Origin: Modestobacter italicus
GTDB taxonomy: Bacteria; Actinomycetota; Actinomycetes; Mycobacteriales; Geodermatophilaceae
NCBI RefSeq assembly: GCF_000306785.1
Contig: NC_017955.1
Location: forward strand, 2,356,001-2,420,000
Length of the DNA stretch: 64,000 nucleotides
Direction of reading: 5' to 3'
Numbering within the stretch: position 1 is the stretch's first letter; each line of letters starts with the position of its first letter. Shown here piece after piece: positions 18,350 through 28,024 of the stretch. The translations under genes were made by a program, and so were the position numbers. The notes under the pieces were generated by a model. That model was not told the DNA's origin. It saw nothing but the letters and a program-made list of their open reading frames with translations, and ran no database searches.

Positions 18350-19264
18350 GTGACCACCCTGTTCCGCCGCCGGCACCTGCCCCCGCTCGACGGGGCGACC
18401 GCGTGGCTCAACTCCGGGCCGCTGGACCCCGACGGCCTGCGCGGGAAGGTCGTCCTGGTCGACTTCTGGACGCTGACCTGCATCAACTGGCTGCGCACCG
18501 AGCCGTGGGTCCGCGCCTGGTCGCAGGCCTACCGGGACGACGGGCTCGTGGTGATCGGCGTGCACACGCCGGAGTTCGCGTTCGAGCACGACCTGGACCT
18601 CGTCCGCCGGGCGGTGCAGGAGCGGGGGATCGAGCACCCGGTCGCCGTCGACAACGGGTACCGGGTCTGGCAGGCCTTCGAGAACCACTGGTGGCCGGCG
18701 CTCTACCTCGTCGACACCGACGGCGTGGTCCGCGACTCCCAGGTCGGTGAGGGCCGCTACGAGCACGTCGAGCGCCGGCTCCAGCAGCTGCTGGGCGTCG
18801 ACCGCCCGGAGGTCGCCGTCGAGGGCGAGGGCGTGGAGGCGGCCGCCGACTGGGACCAGCTGGGCACACCGGAGACCTACCTCGGCGCCGAGCGCGGCAG
18901 CGGGCCGCACGCGCCGGGCGAGCTGCGCAGAGGCGACTGGTCCCTCACCGGGCGCTGGACGACCGAGCCGGAGGACGTCCGGCTCGACGAGCCCGGCGGC
19001 AGCATCAGCTTCCGCTTCTCCGCCCGCGACGCCCACCTCGTGCTCTCCCCGGCCGGCCCGGACCCGGTCCCCTTCCAGCTGCTCCTGGACGGCGACGTCC
19101 CCGGCGGCGCGCACGGGGTGGACGTCGACGCCGAGGGCCACGGCGTCCTGGACGGCGGCCGGCTGTACCAGCTGGTCCGCCAGGACGGTGAGGTCCGCGA
19201 CCGCACGCTGACCGTCACCTTCGCCGGGGCCGGCGTACGGGCCCACGTGTTCACGTTCGGCTGA
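18350..19264 (+). CDS. Thioredoxin-fold (DipZ C-terminal/redoxin-like) protein with CINW motif
   Basis: 304 aa cytoplasmic protein. The thioredoxin domain (residues about 10-140) contains DFWTLTCINWLRTEPWVRAW, aligning with the CINC site of DipZ-type proteins, but the second Cys is Trp. The cis-Pro region WWPALYLVD is kept. Residues 180-304 form a beta-rich domain (FRFSARDAHLVLSPAG) like the C-terminal carbohydrate-binding-like domain of DipZ. CINW variants are widespread in this family, so this is probably a peroxiredoxin- or monothiol-like activity rather than a defect. GTG start after a GGAGG-like stretch; no membrane segment. Confidence 0.85.
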   Translation: MTTLFRRRHLPPLDGATAWLNSGPLDPDGLRGKVVLVDFWTLTCINWLRTEPWVRAWSQAYRDDGLVVIGVHTPEFAFEHDLDLVRRAVQERGIEHPVAVDNGYRVWQAFENHWWPALYLVDTDGVVRDSQVGEGRYEHVERRLQQLLGVDRPEVAVEGEGVEAAADWDQLGTPETYLGAERGSGPHAPGELRRGDWSLTGRWTTEPEDVRLDEPGGSISFRFSARDAHLVLSPAGPDPVPFQLLLDGDVPGGAHGVDVDAEGHGVLDGGRLYQLVRQDGEVRDRTLTVTFAGAGVRAHVFTFG

Positions 19265-19309
19265 CCCCGGTCCCGGGGCCGTCCCGCTCACACCGCCAGG
19301 AGGATGAGG

Positions 19310-20554
19310 ATGTCCACACCCACCCGACCCACCTCGACCGGCACCGGCACCGTGCCCACGCCCCGCCGGGAGGCCGACCCGACCGCGGTCCGGCCGTTCC
19401 AGGTCCAGGTGCCCGAGGAGGAGCTCGCCGCGCTCCGCCGCCGCATCGCCGCGACGCGCTGGCCGACCCGCGAGCTGGTGGCCGACCGCTCCCAGGGGGT
19501 CCAGCTGGCCACGATGCAGGCGCTCGCGCGCTACTGGGCGAACGACTACGACCTCGGCCGGGTGCAGGCACGGCTGAACGCGCTGCCGCAGTTCCTGACC
19601 GAGATCGACGGGGTGGACGTGCACGTCGTCCACGTCCGGTCGCGGCACGAGGACGCCCTGCCGCTGGTCATGACCCACGGCTGGCCGGGCTCGGTCATCG
19701 AGATGCTGGACTCCGTCGGCCCGCTCACCGACCCGACGGCCCACGGCGGACGCGCCGAGGACGCCTTCCACCTCGTGCTCCCGTCGCTGCCGGGCTACGG
19801 CTTCTCCAGCGAGCCCACCGAGCTCGGCTGGGACGTCGGCCGGACCGGGCGGGCGTGGGCGGAGCTGATGCGCCGCCTGGGCTACACCCGCTACGTCGCC
19901 CAGGGCGGGGACGTGGGGGCCGGCGTCACCGACGCGATGGGCCGCCAGGCACCCGAGGGCCTGCTCGGCATCCACACCAACCTGCTGGTCAGCGCGCTGG
20001 GCTCGCCGCAGCCGACCGACACCGACGCCGAACGCGCGGCGGCCGAGGCGATCACCACGTTCCGCACGACCGGCATCGGCTACTTCACCGAGCAGTCCAC
20101 CCGGCCGCAGACGATCGGCTACGCGCTGCTGGACTCCCCGGTCGCCCTGGCCGCCTGGATGCTCGACCACGACACCGACGCCTACCTCAAGATCTCCCGC
20201 GCCTTCGTCGAGGAGGAGCCGGTCGGCAACCTGACCCGGGACCACGTCCTGGACAACATCACCCTGTACTGGCTCACCGGCACCGGGGCCTCGGCGGCCC
20301 GGTCGTACTGGGAGAGCTACGGCGCACGCGCCGCGGCGGCCGCGTCCGGTGCGGTGCCGGCGGAGGTGCCGGTCCCGGTCGGCTTCACCACGTTCCCCGG
20401 CGAGATCTGGCGGACCCCGCGCAGCTGGGCGGAGAAGGCGTACCCGACGCTGAGCTACTTCTCCGAGGCCGAGCGGGGCGGGCACTTCGCCGCCTGGGAG
20501 GAGCCAGAGCTCTTCGCCCGCGAGCTGCGGGCGGCGTTCGCCCCGCTGCGCTGA
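19310..20554 (+). CDS. Epoxide hydrolase (EHN-type alpha/beta-hydrolase)
   Basis: 414 aa, like microsomal/juvenile-hormone epoxide hydrolases. An N-terminal EHN domain (FQVQVPEEELAALRRRIAATRWP) is followed by the oxyanion motif HGWPGS (His123), the nucleophile in QGGDVGAG (Asp201) and the C-terminal charge-relay His in GGHFAAWEEP (His392). Hydrolyses epoxides to diols in the cytoplasm. AGGAGG lies six bases before the ATG at 19310; the ATG two codons earlier abuts the ribosome site and is less likely. Ends six bases from the convergent LAL regulator. Confidence 0.93.
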   Translation: MSTPTRPTSTGTGTVPTPRREADPTAVRPFQVQVPEEELAALRRRIAATRWPTRELVADRSQGVQLATMQALARYWANDYDLGRVQARLNALPQFLTEIDGVDVHVVHVRSRHEDALPLVMTHGWPGSVIEMLDSVGPLTDPTAHGGRAEDAFHLVLPSLPGYGFSSEPTELGWDVGRTGRAWAELMRRLGYTRYVAQGGDVGAGVTDAMGRQAPEGLLGIHTNLLVSALGSPQPTDTDAERAAAEAITTFRTTGIGYFTEQSTRPQTIGYALLDSPVALAAWMLDHDTDAYLKISRAFVEEEPVGNLTRDHVLDNITLYWLTGTGASAARSYWESYGARAAAAASGAVPAEVPVPVGFTTFPGEIWRTPRSWAEKAYPTLSYFSEAERGGHFAAWEEPELFARELRAAFAPLR

Positions 20555-20560
20555 GCCGCC

Positions 20561-23326
20561 TCAGGGGGCGTCGGCGCGGAGCGCGGGCAGCGACCCGCGC
20601 AGCTCCCGGCGGGTGCGCACCCCGAGCTTGGTGAAGGTCTTGTGCAGGTGCCACTCGACGGTCCGGGGGCTCACGAACAGCGCCGCCCCGATCTCGGGGT
20701 TGGTCAGCCCCTGGGCCGCGAGCCTGGCGATGTGCGCCTCCTGGGCGGTGAGCGTCGCCGGGGCCGGCGCCGTGCGCCGGCGGACGGTCTCGCCGGTGGC
20801 CAGCAGCTCGTGCCGGGCGCGGTCCGCGAACGCCTCCAGGCCCATCTCCGACAGCGCCCGGTGCGCGGCCCGCAGCTGGGCGCGGGCCTCGACCCGCCGT
20901 CCCTCCCGCCGCAGCCACTCGCCGTGCAGCAGCTGGGCCCGGGCCAGCTCCACCCGCACCCCGGTGCGGCCCAGGCGGTCGACCGCCTCGCGGTGCAGCT
21001 CGTCGGCCGCCGCCCCCTCGCGCAGCAGGGCCGCCCGGCTCGCCGCCACGCCCAGTGCCCAGTCGCTGCCGCTGGCCTGCGCCAGCGCGCTGAGCTGCTC
21101 GGAGGCGGCGGCCGCGGCCGCGGTCTCCCCGCTGCGCACCCCGGCCTCCACCAGCTCGGCCAGCGCCCACTTCGGCGGCCCCAGCTCGAGCGGGTCCGCG
21201 GCGGCCTCCTGGGCGGCGGGCAGCGCCTCGGCGTAACGGCCCAGGCCGTTGCACAGCACGGCGCGGGCCCACTGGGCCAGGTCCACCCCGACGCCCTCGC
21301 CGCGGGCGACGACGTCGTCCAGGCAGCGGCGGATGACCGGCTCCGCCTCGTCCGCCCGGCCACGGACGGCGAGCAGGCCCACCTCGCCGTAGCGCACCAG
21401 ACCGCTGCCGGTGACCTCGGTGGTCCACCGGCACTCCTGGACCAGCTGCGCCGCCGCGGCCAGGTCCCCGGTGAACAGGTGCACGACCGTGCGGGTGTCC
21501 AGGGCCAGCGGCAGGGCCGCGAGGGCACCGGCCTCGCGGGCGAGCTGCAGGTGCCGCCGGGTCAGCAGGTCCCACTCGGCGTCGTCCCACAGCGATGCGG
21601 CCGCGGCCGCGGCGAGCCAGGCGGAGCCGAGCGCCTCGTCCATGGTCAGGTCCGCGCCGGCGAAGGCGGCGACGGCCCGGCGCAACGGCTGCACCGCCGG
21701 GGCGTACCCGTCGGTGGACAGCACGGCGAGGCCCGCGAGCAGGGCGTCGCCCCGGCCCGGCGCGGACGCGGGCGGCGCCGCCCGCACCGCCGTCGCGACC
21801 TGACGGGCGCCCGGGCCGGAGGCCAGCCGGCCGGCGAACAGCGCCGCGGTCAGCGCGTCCAGGTAGGTGGCCCGGGCCAGGTCCGCGTCGACCGGCTCCA
21901 GTCGCCGGGCGGCGGCCAGCAGCAGCGGCAGCGCCTCGCCGCCCCGGTCCTGGGCGAAGGACAGCTGCGCGCAGAGCAGCTCCAGCCGGGCCAGGTCCGC
22001 CTCGCCGAGCGGCCCGACCCGGGCCGTGGCGAGGGCACGGGTGGCGTCGTCGAACGCGCCGGCGGCGGTGCAGGCGCCGGCCGCGTCCAGCGAGCGCCGC
22101 ACCCGCTGCGCCGGGTCCGGGGTGAGCGCGGCCGACCAGCCGAGCAGGGCGGCCGCCGCGGCCAGCCCGCCGGAGGACAGGGCCCGGCCGGCCGAGTGCT
22201 CGAGCTCGGCGGCGACGGACTCGTCCGGGCCGACGGCTGCGTGCGCGCGGTGCCAGGCGCGGCGGTCGGGGTCCAGGGGCGCGTCGGTGGCCTCGGCCAG
22301 CGCCCGGTGGGCCACCCGCCGCTCGTCGGGGGTGGCCGAGCGGTAGACCGTGGACCGGACCAGCGGGTGGCGGAAGCGGACCCGCTCGCGCAGCTCGACC
22401 AGCCCGGCGGCCTCGGCGGCGGACACCGCGTCCGGCCCGAGGCCGAGCCGCCCGGCGGCGCGCCAGAGCAGCGGGACGTCGCCGACCGGCTCGGCCGCGG
22501 CGACCAGCAGCAGCTGCCGCGACGGCGCCGGCAGCGCCTGCAGCCGGTGCCGGAAGGTCAGCTCCAGGCGGTGCTGCAGCGTGGCCGCTGCATCACCGTC
22601 GCCACCGAACGCCAGCTCCGCCGGCGTGAGCCCCCGGGGCAGCTCGAGCAGGGCCAGCGGGTTGCCCAGGCTCTCGGCCACGATCCGGTCCCGCACCCGC
22701 GGGTCGAGGGCGCCGGTCACCGCCGCCTCCAGCAGCACCGCGGCGTCCGCGCTCCGCAGCCCGGGCAGGGTGCGGCTCGGCAGGCCGGGGAACGGCGGGG
22801 CCGCCGCGCCGTCCCGGGCGGCGAGCACCAGCACGACGGGGTCGGCGGCCAGCCGCCGGGCGACGAACCCCAGCGCCTGCGCCGACGCCTGGTCCAGCCA
22901 CTGGGCGTCGTCCACCGCGCAGACCAGGGGCCGGTCGCCGGCCACCTCCGACAGCAGCGTGAGCACCGCCAGGCCGACCAGGAAGCGGTCCGGCGGTGGC
23001 CCCGGCCGGAGACCGAACGCCGTGCCGAGCGCCTGCTGCTGCGGGGCGGGCAGGGCGCCCAGCCGGTCCAGCAGCGGGGCGCAGAGCTGGTGCAGCCCGG
23101 CGAAGGGGAGCTCCATCTCCGACTCCACGCCGGCCGCCCGGGTCACCCGGAACCCCGCCGCCCGCTCGACCAGGAAGTCCAGCAGGGCCGTCTTCCCGAT
23201 CCCCGGCTCGCCGCGCAGCACCAGCACCTGGCTGCGGCCGGACCGGGCCGCCGCGAGCAGCTCCTGCAGCGCCTCGCACTCGGCGCGCCGGCCCACCAGG
23301 CCCAGCCACGAGCCGGGAGGGGGCAT
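20561..23326 (-). CDS. LuxR family regulator with AAA ATPase domain (LAL type)
   Basis: 921 aa. N-terminal LVGRRAECEALQ and P-loop RGEPGIGKT (residues 38-46), Walker B region CAVDDAQWLDQ (about 137), an Ala/Leu-rich TPR-like middle, and a C-terminal LuxR HTH (LTAQEAHIARLAAQGLTNPEIGAALF then SPRTVEWHLHKTFTKLGVR). LAL proteins are STAND-type ATP-dependent activators of catabolic or secondary-metabolism genes; the target is unknown. ATG at 23326 is preceded by GGTGAG. A 164-base gap separates it from the CDP-alcohol transferase on the same strand. A truncated relative lies at 56056. Confidence 0.93.
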   Translation of the reverse strand: MPPPGSWLGLVGRRAECEALQELLAAARSGRSQVLVLRGEPGIGKTALLDFLVERAAGFRVTRAAGVESEMELPFAGLHQLCAPLLDRLGALPAPQQQALGTAFGLRPGPPPDRFLVGLAVLTLLSEVAGDRPLVCAVDDAQWLDQASAQALGFVARRLAADPVVLVLAARDGAAAPPFPGLPSRTLPGLRSADAAVLLEAAVTGALDPRVRDRIVAESLGNPLALLELPRGLTPAELAFGGDGDAAATLQHRLELTFRHRLQALPAPSRQLLLVAAAEPVGDVPLLWRAAGRLGLGPDAVSAAEAAGLVELRERVRFRHPLVRSTVYRSATPDERRVAHRALAEATDAPLDPDRRAWHRAHAAVGPDESVAAELEHSAGRALSSGGLAAAAALLGWSAALTPDPAQRVRRSLDAAGACTAAGAFDDATRALATARVGPLGEADLARLELLCAQLSFAQDRGGEALPLLLAAARRLEPVDADLARATYLDALTAALFAGRLASGPGARQVATAVRAAPPASAPGRGDALLAGLAVLSTDGYAPAVQPLRRAVAAFAGADLTMDEALGSAWLAAAAAASLWDDAEWDLLTRRHLQLAREAGALAALPLALDTRTVVHLFTGDLAAAAQLVQECRWTTEVTGSGLVRYGEVGLLAVRGRADEAEPVIRRCLDDVVARGEGVGVDLAQWARAVLCNGLGRYAEALPAAQEAAADPLELGPPKWALAELVEAGVRSGETAAAAAASEQLSALAQASGSDWALGVAASRAALLREGAAADELHREAVDRLGRTGVRVELARAQLLHGEWLRREGRRVEARAQLRAAHRALSEMGLEAFADRARHELLATGETVRRRTAPAPATLTAQEAHIARLAAQGLTNPEIGAALFVSPRTVEWHLHKTFTKLGVRTRRELRGSLPALRADAP

Positions 23327-23490
23327 CTGCTCACCGCCTGGGGTCGGAGGCGCGGTCGTGCTGCTGCCGCCGACCCCCGTGCCGCGGCCCGCCCATCGCA
23401 CACCCGGAGGGTGCCCGCCAGGAAGGGGCCGGACGACGGTGGCACGGTGGGTCCAGGGGCGGCGGCCCGCGCGGAGCGGGGCCTGGATGG

Positions 23491-24234
23491 TCAGGTCGTG
23501 CTGGCGTCCAGGGGGGTGCCCGCCCGGGTCTGGCGGCGCCTGGCCGCGACCGTGAGATAGCCGCTGACCGCCAGGTAGTAGCCGAGGTAGGCGAGGGACA
23601 CCGCCACCACCAGCGGGTTCACCGACGGGTACTCGACCAGCAGCAGCGCGTAGGTGCCGATCCACACCGCGGTGAGCACCAGGCTGAGCGAGCGGAACGC
23701 CTGCGTGCGGGACGGGTAGAGGTAGCGCACGGGCACGAACACCAGCAGCGAGCAGACGACCAGGATCGTCGCGACGGTGACGCGGTCCAGGTCGAGCACG
23801 ATGACGTAGAAGGCGACCACGTTCCAGTAGCTGGGGAAGCCCAGGAACGTGTGGTCGTCGGTCTTGGCGTCCACCCGGCAGAACTGGTAGCTCGACGCGA
23901 GCAGCGGCAGCGCGGCCAGCACCCACCCCGGCGCGCCGTCGGGCAGCGCACCCGTCGTCCAGAGCAGGACGACCGGCGCGAAGACGTAGGTCAGGTAGTC
24001 GACGATGTCGTCGAGCCGGGCGCCGTCGAACCAGGGGATCGTCTCCTTCACCCGCGCGGTGCGGGCGAGCATCCCGTCGGTGCCGTCGACGACCAGCGCC
24101 GCCAGGCCGATCCAGAGCGCGGTGATCGCGTCCCCGTCGAACGCGGCCAGCACGATGAGCAGCGCGAGCACCGAACCGCTCGCGGTGTAGAGGTGCACGG
24201 CCATGCCGGCCAGGCGCCGGCTCAAGGGGAACAC
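23491..24234 (-). CDS. pcs: CDP-alcohol phosphatidyltransferase, phosphatidylcholine synthase-like
   Basis: About 247 aa integral membrane enzyme. The CDP-alcohol motif is DGTDGMLAR followed by FDGARLDDIVDYLTY, giving DGxxAR...G...D...D, with VHLYTASGSVLALL at the N-terminus and about seven further hydrophobic segments. The VHLYTASG start and YVFAPVVLL/FCRVDAKTDDHTFLGFPSYWNVVAFY region match bacterial phosphatidylcholine synthase, which condenses CDP-diacylglycerol with choline. GTG at 24234 has AGAGG about 12 bases upstream; an ATG ten codons later is the alternative. It is divergent from an APC permease that might import an amine, but that link is only suggestive. Confidence 0.85.
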   Translation of the reverse strand: MFPLSRRLAGMAVHLYTASGSVLALLIVLAAFDGDAITALWIGLAALVVDGTDGMLARTARVKETIPWFDGARLDDIVDYLTYVFAPVVLLWTTGALPDGAPGWVLAALPLLASSYQFCRVDAKTDDHTFLGFPSYWNVVAFYVIVLDLDRVTVATILVVCSLLVFVPVRYLYPSRTQAFRSLSLVLTAVWIGTYALLLVEYPSVNPLVVAVSLAYLGYYLAVSGYLTVAARRRQTRAGTPLDASTT

Positions 24235-24449
24235 CTGCGGCCAACCGCCTCTTGTGGTCGGGGATCGTGGGCTGCCGACGCGGGTCGGCTGCCGCGTCGA
24301 GCACCGCAGACCTTTCCACGTCCACGTGCGGTCGGCCCGATGGCGGGGCCGGACGTGTCGGTCGGGAGGCCTCCGGGAGCCCGCGAGTGGCAGCGACCGG
24401 GCGGGCGGGGCAGAGTGACCCGACTCCTCCTTCCGGACGCAGGCGGCCC

Positions 24450-25976
24450 GTGGACACATCGATCGAGCAGGACGGCGACCAGCACCTCGCCGAGTTCGGC
24501 TACAAGCAGGAGCTGGACCGCCGGATCGGCAGGTTCGCCAGCTTCGCTGCAGGGGTCAGCTACATCTCCATCCTGACCGGCACCTTCCAGCTGTTCTACT
24601 TCGGCTTCGGCGCGGGCGGCCCCGCCTACGTCTGGTCGTGGCCGCTGGTGTTCGCCGGCCAGCTGATGGTGGCGCTGTGCTTCGCCGAGCTGGCCGCGCG
24701 GTACCCGATCGCCGGGTCGCTCTACAACTGGACCAAGCGGCTGGGCAGCCGGACCACCGCCTGGATGGCCGGCTGGGTGATGCTCACCGCGTCGATCGTC
24801 ACGCTGTCGGCGACCGTGCTGGCCTACCAGATCACCCTGCCGCAGCTGTGGTCGGGCTTCCAGGTCGTCGGGGACGGCACCGGCACCTACGACGTCGCGG
24901 TCAACGCGGTCGTGCTGGGCAGCGCGCTGATCCTGTTCACCACCCTGGTCAACGCCTACGGGGTGCGGCTGATGGCCCGGATCAACAGCACCGGGGTCTT
25001 CATCGAGCTGGTCGCGGCCGTGCTGATCATCGTCATCCTCGCCCTGCACGCCACCCGCGGCCCGCAGGAGGTGCTCACCGACACCGCCGGCCGGGGCGAC
25101 GGCCAGCAGCTGGGCTACCTCGGCGCCTTCCTGGTCGCCGCGCTCGCCTCCGGCTACGTCATGTACGGCTTCGACACCGCCAGCTCGATGGGGGAGGAGA
25201 CGATCGACGCCCGGCGCACGGCGCCGCGGGCGGTCCTCCGGGCGGTGACCGCGTCCTTCGTGCTGGGCGGGCTGATCCTGCTGTTCGGCCTGATGTCGGT
25301 GGACGACCTCGACGACCCGCAGCTTTCCTCCGCCACCGGCGGCCTGCAGTACGTGCTGCTCCAGGCGGCCGGGAACGGGTTGGGCAAGGCGTTCCTCGTG
25401 TGCATCGTCGTGGCCATCACGGTCTGCTGCCTGGCGGTGCACACGGCCACCATCCGGATGATGTTCGCGATGGCCCGGGACAACAACCTGCCCTTCGCGG
25501 CCCGGCTGGCCCGGGTGGACCCGCGGCGGAAGACGCCGGTGGTCCCCGCCGTCCTCATCGGCGTGCTGTCGATCAGCGTCCTGCTGGTGAACATCCGCCA
25601 GCCGCAGATCTTCACCACCATCACCAGCATCGCCGTGGTGATGATCTACCTCGCCTACCTGCTGGTCACGGTGCCGATGCTGGTCAGCCGGCTGCGCGGT
25701 CGCTGGCCGCTGGAGCCCGAGCCGGACGGCGCCCGGCACTTCTCGCTGGGCCGCTGGGGGCTGCCGGTCAACGTGCTGGCCGTGCTGTGGGGCGCCGGCA
25801 TGGCGCTCAACCTGGCCTGGCCCCGGCGCGAGGTCTACAACGCCACCGCGCCGTACCACTGGTACCTGCAGTGGGGTGCCTTCGTCTTCATCGGCGCGAT
25901 CGCGCTGGTCGGGCTGGCGTACTACCTGCTCCGCCAGCGTCACCGCTCCGGTGTGCTGCCCGACCACGCCGCCTGA
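24450..25976 (+). CDS. APC family amino acid/amine permease
   Basis: 508 aa, about 12 TM segments. The N-terminal GYKQELDRRIGRFASFAAGVSYISILTG and consensus helix AELAARYPIAGSLYNWTKRL are typical of the amino-acid/choline transporter (GABA permease/BAT) branch, as is DTASSMGEETIDARRTAPRAV in the central loop. Imports amino acids, GABA, choline or polyamines by proton coupling; the substrate is not determinable. GTG start with AGGCGG just upstream; the longer frame in the divergent gap is rejected. Its 3' end overlaps the DUF6653-like gene by 37 bases tail to tail. Confidence 0.9.
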   Translation: MDTSIEQDGDQHLAEFGYKQELDRRIGRFASFAAGVSYISILTGTFQLFYFGFGAGGPAYVWSWPLVFAGQLMVALCFAELAARYPIAGSLYNWTKRLGSRTTAWMAGWVMLTASIVTLSATVLAYQITLPQLWSGFQVVGDGTGTYDVAVNAVVLGSALILFTTLVNAYGVRLMARINSTGVFIELVAAVLIIVILALHATRGPQEVLTDTAGRGDGQQLGYLGAFLVAALASGYVMYGFDTASSMGEETIDARRTAPRAVLRAVTASFVLGGLILLFGLMSVDDLDDPQLSSATGGLQYVLLQAAGNGLGKAFLVCIVVAITVCCLAVHTATIRMMFAMARDNNLPFAARLARVDPRRKTPVVPAVLIGVLSISVLLVNIRQPQIFTTITSIAVVMIYLAYLLVTVPMLVSRLRGRWPLEPEPDGARHFSLGRWGLPVNVLAVLWGAGMALNLAWPRREVYNATAPYHWYLQWGAFVFIGAIALVGLAYYLLRQRHRSGVLPDHAA

Positions 25977-26458
25977 GGACCGCCGGGTGCGACGTCGTCG
26001 TACAGGAGGGCCATCCGGTCGATGAACCAGGTCTTGCCTGCCGTCTCGACCGCCAGCCCGAACAGGACCATCCAGCCGTCCCGCACGAGGAGCCCCCGCG
26101 CGATGAAGGGCACGCCCAGGGCGCTGAGGCCGGCGAGCACGTTCGGTGCCACCCGGTGCCTGCTCGGGACGGGCACCTCGTCCCGTCGCGCCCACGCGGT
26201 CTCGCCCAGCACGCCCCGGGACGCCCAGTGGTCCAGCGAGCGCGGCGGCGGGAAGGCCCGGGGGTTGACCACGGTCCACGCGCAGACCAGCCCCACCGGC
26301 ACGGCCGACCACCAGCCGAGCCGGTGGCGGGACCAGAGCGCCCCGGTGAGCAGGGCCGGGATCGGGATGCGGGTGTACACGCTCCACGGGTTGGCGTGGC
26401 GCTGCCAGCTCTCGCCCTCGAGGCCGAAGGCCTTGGCCATCCTGCTGTCCACGGTCAT
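25940..26458 (-). CDS. DUF6653-like membrane protein
   Basis: 172 aa. The sequence MAKAFGLEGESWQRHANPWSVYTR and the downstream VNPRAFPPPRSLDHWASRGVLGE with hydrophobic segments at about 35-55, 60-75 and 120-160 fit an actinobacterial DUF6653-type membrane protein of unknown function. A charged stretch (ETAWARRDEVPVPSRHR) separates the membrane segments. GGGAG is seven bases before the ATG. Convergent with the APC permease, with overlapping 3' ends. Confidence 0.75.
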   Translation of the reverse strand: MTVDSRMAKAFGLEGESWQRHANPWSVYTRIPIPALLTGALWSRHRLGWWSAVPVGLVCAWTVVNPRAFPPPRSLDHWASRGVLGETAWARRDEVPVPSRHRVAPNVLAGLSALGVPFIARGLLVRDGWMVLFGLAVETAGKTWFIDRMALLYDDVAPGGPQAAWSGSTPER

Positions 26459-26553
26459 GGCGCACTCCCAGCGGGCGTCGACTCCCTGACCCCCGTGGGA
26501 GCCCGACGCTACGGCTGTCCGCCGACGCCGTCGACGGGTCCGCGCGCGCCGGG

Positions 26554-27897
26554 TCAGCGGGCCGGCTGCCGGACTGCGGTGGGCACCGGCGGTCGCCCCT
26601 GCCGGGGATCGCCGCCGCCGGCGATGCGCAGCAGGGCACGGAGCGCCGGTACCGCCCCGACCGGCTCGATCGCCGACGGTGAGGCGGCGGGGTGGTGCGC
26701 CGCGATCCGCACTCGCAACGCTGCCGGCCGGGTCCGGAAGACCAGCGGAGGAGTGAGCAGCGCGGCCTCCCCGTCGATGCCCGCCGGCACCGGACGGGTC
26801 GCCTCGACCCGGAGGTCGGTGGTCTCCCACTGGCGCCAGGGCCGGCGCCGGCGCCGCGCCCCGCCGACCGGTGGGTCGAGCACGGTCACCCCGAGGAGGC
26901 CCTGGTCGACAGCCGGCCGGGTGCCGGCGCCGGCGGCACCGGCGAGCCGGTACTGGTCGTTGCCGACCATCAGGACCGCCGCGCCGCGCAGCGTGCGACC
27001 GCCCGGGGTGGTCCAGCGCAGGTCCTGGGAGGCGCGCGCCGGGACCTGCGAGGCCGCCACCGTGTCCAGCAGCGTCCGCAGCTTCGCGGCGCGGTAGCCC
27101 TCCTGCTGCACCGCCTCCGCGTAGACACCCAGCGAGACGTTGTTGACGAAGACCCGGTCGTTGACCTCGGCCAGGTCCACCAGCCGCTCGCCGCCGTCGA
27201 CGAACGCGTCGAGCGCGCCGACCACGTCGTCCCGGTCCACGCCGAGGTCGAGGGCGAAGTGGTTGCGCGTGCCGGCGGGGATGCACGCGTAGGGCAGGTC
27301 GGCCTCGGCGGCGAGGGCGGCCACCACGGCCTGGGACCCGTCGCCGCCGGCCATGGCCAGAGCGTCCGCGCCGGCGTCGACGGCCGCCCGGACCAGTGCC
27401 TCGAGATCGCCCCCAGGACGCAGCTCGACCACGACGATGCCCCGCTCCCGGGCGGCCGCGGCCAGCCCGGCTCGGCCCGCCCGGCCACCGCCGGACCGCG
27501 GGTTCACCACGAGCACCGGTCGCCGTGGTCGTGGCGCGGCGGGGAGGACGACCTCGGGCCGGAAGGCGGCCCGGGCGGCCGCGTGCCAGACCAGCGCGCC
27601 GAGGCCGAGCAGCAGCAGGCTGCGGCGGTAGCCCTCGTCGCCCAGCACCAGGACCCCGCCCGCCAGGGCGGCGCCGCCGACGGCGAGGCCGGCCAGGCGC
27701 GCCCAGCCCCGGCGCAGGACCCCCTCCCACGCGCCGGCCGCGACGAGGGCGGCGCAGAGCAGCAGGAGCAGGCCGCGCGGGAAGTCGTCGACCGCCACGG
27801 TGACCCCCAGCGCGAGCACCCACGCCGCGGCGGCGAGCGCGACGGCGGCTGTCGTGCGGCGCCAGCGCACCCGGGACCGGCGGCGTGCAGCGGACAT
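26554..27897 (-). CDS. Diacylglycerol/sphingosine kinase-like protein with N-terminal membrane domain
   Basis: 447 aa. Residues 15-110 hold several hydrophobic segments. From residue 127 the lipid-kinase fold begins (PVLVVNPRSGGGRAGRAGL), with the nucleotide motif AMAGGDGSQAVVAALAA and the PAGTRNHFALDLG motif, both diagnostic of the DAGK catalytic family. The C-terminal part has the usual beta-sandwich with GIDGEAALLTPPLVFR. Likely phosphorylates a membrane lipid using ATP. GAGGAGG precedes the ATG by six bases. Divergent from sigE with 288 bases between. Confidence 0.9.
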   Translation of the reverse strand: MSAARRRSRVRWRRTTAAVALAAAAWVLALGVTVAVDDFPRGLLLLLCAALVAAGAWEGVLRRGWARLAGLAVGGAALAGGVLVLGDEGYRRSLLLLGLGALVWHAAARAAFRPEVVLPAAPRPRRPVLVVNPRSGGGRAGRAGLAAAARERGIVVVELRPGGDLEALVRAAVDAGADALAMAGGDGSQAVVAALAAEADLPYACIPAGTRNHFALDLGVDRDDVVGALDAFVDGGERLVDLAEVNDRVFVNNVSLGVYAEAVQQEGYRAAKLRTLLDTVAASQVPARASQDLRWTTPGGRTLRGAAVLMVGNDQYRLAGAAGAGTRPAVDQGLLGVTVLDPPVGGARRRRRPWRQWETTDLRVEATRPVPAGIDGEAALLTPPLVFRTRPAALRVRIAAHHPAASPSAIEPVGAVPALRALLRIAGGGDPRQGRPPVPTAVRQPAR

Positions 27898-28024
27898 CGA
27901 CGACCTCCTCGGTCAGCGCCCTGACCGGATGGCCAGGTGCCGCCGCACTCGTCGTGGAGCGTCGAGTGTCCACCCGGCCCGCCGGGGAGGACAGGGCTCC
28001 GGACCGGGGGACGGCGCGGCGGAC

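Noticed and set aside
18350-19264. CINW motif as a damaging mutation
   Set aside because: The same Trp is common in this protein family, so it is a subfamily feature, not decay.
24222-26639. An 805-codon minus-strand frame over the APC permease
   Set aside because: The permease on the plus strand has 12 TM segments and family motifs; the minus frame is low-complexity His/Gly/Asp-rich.
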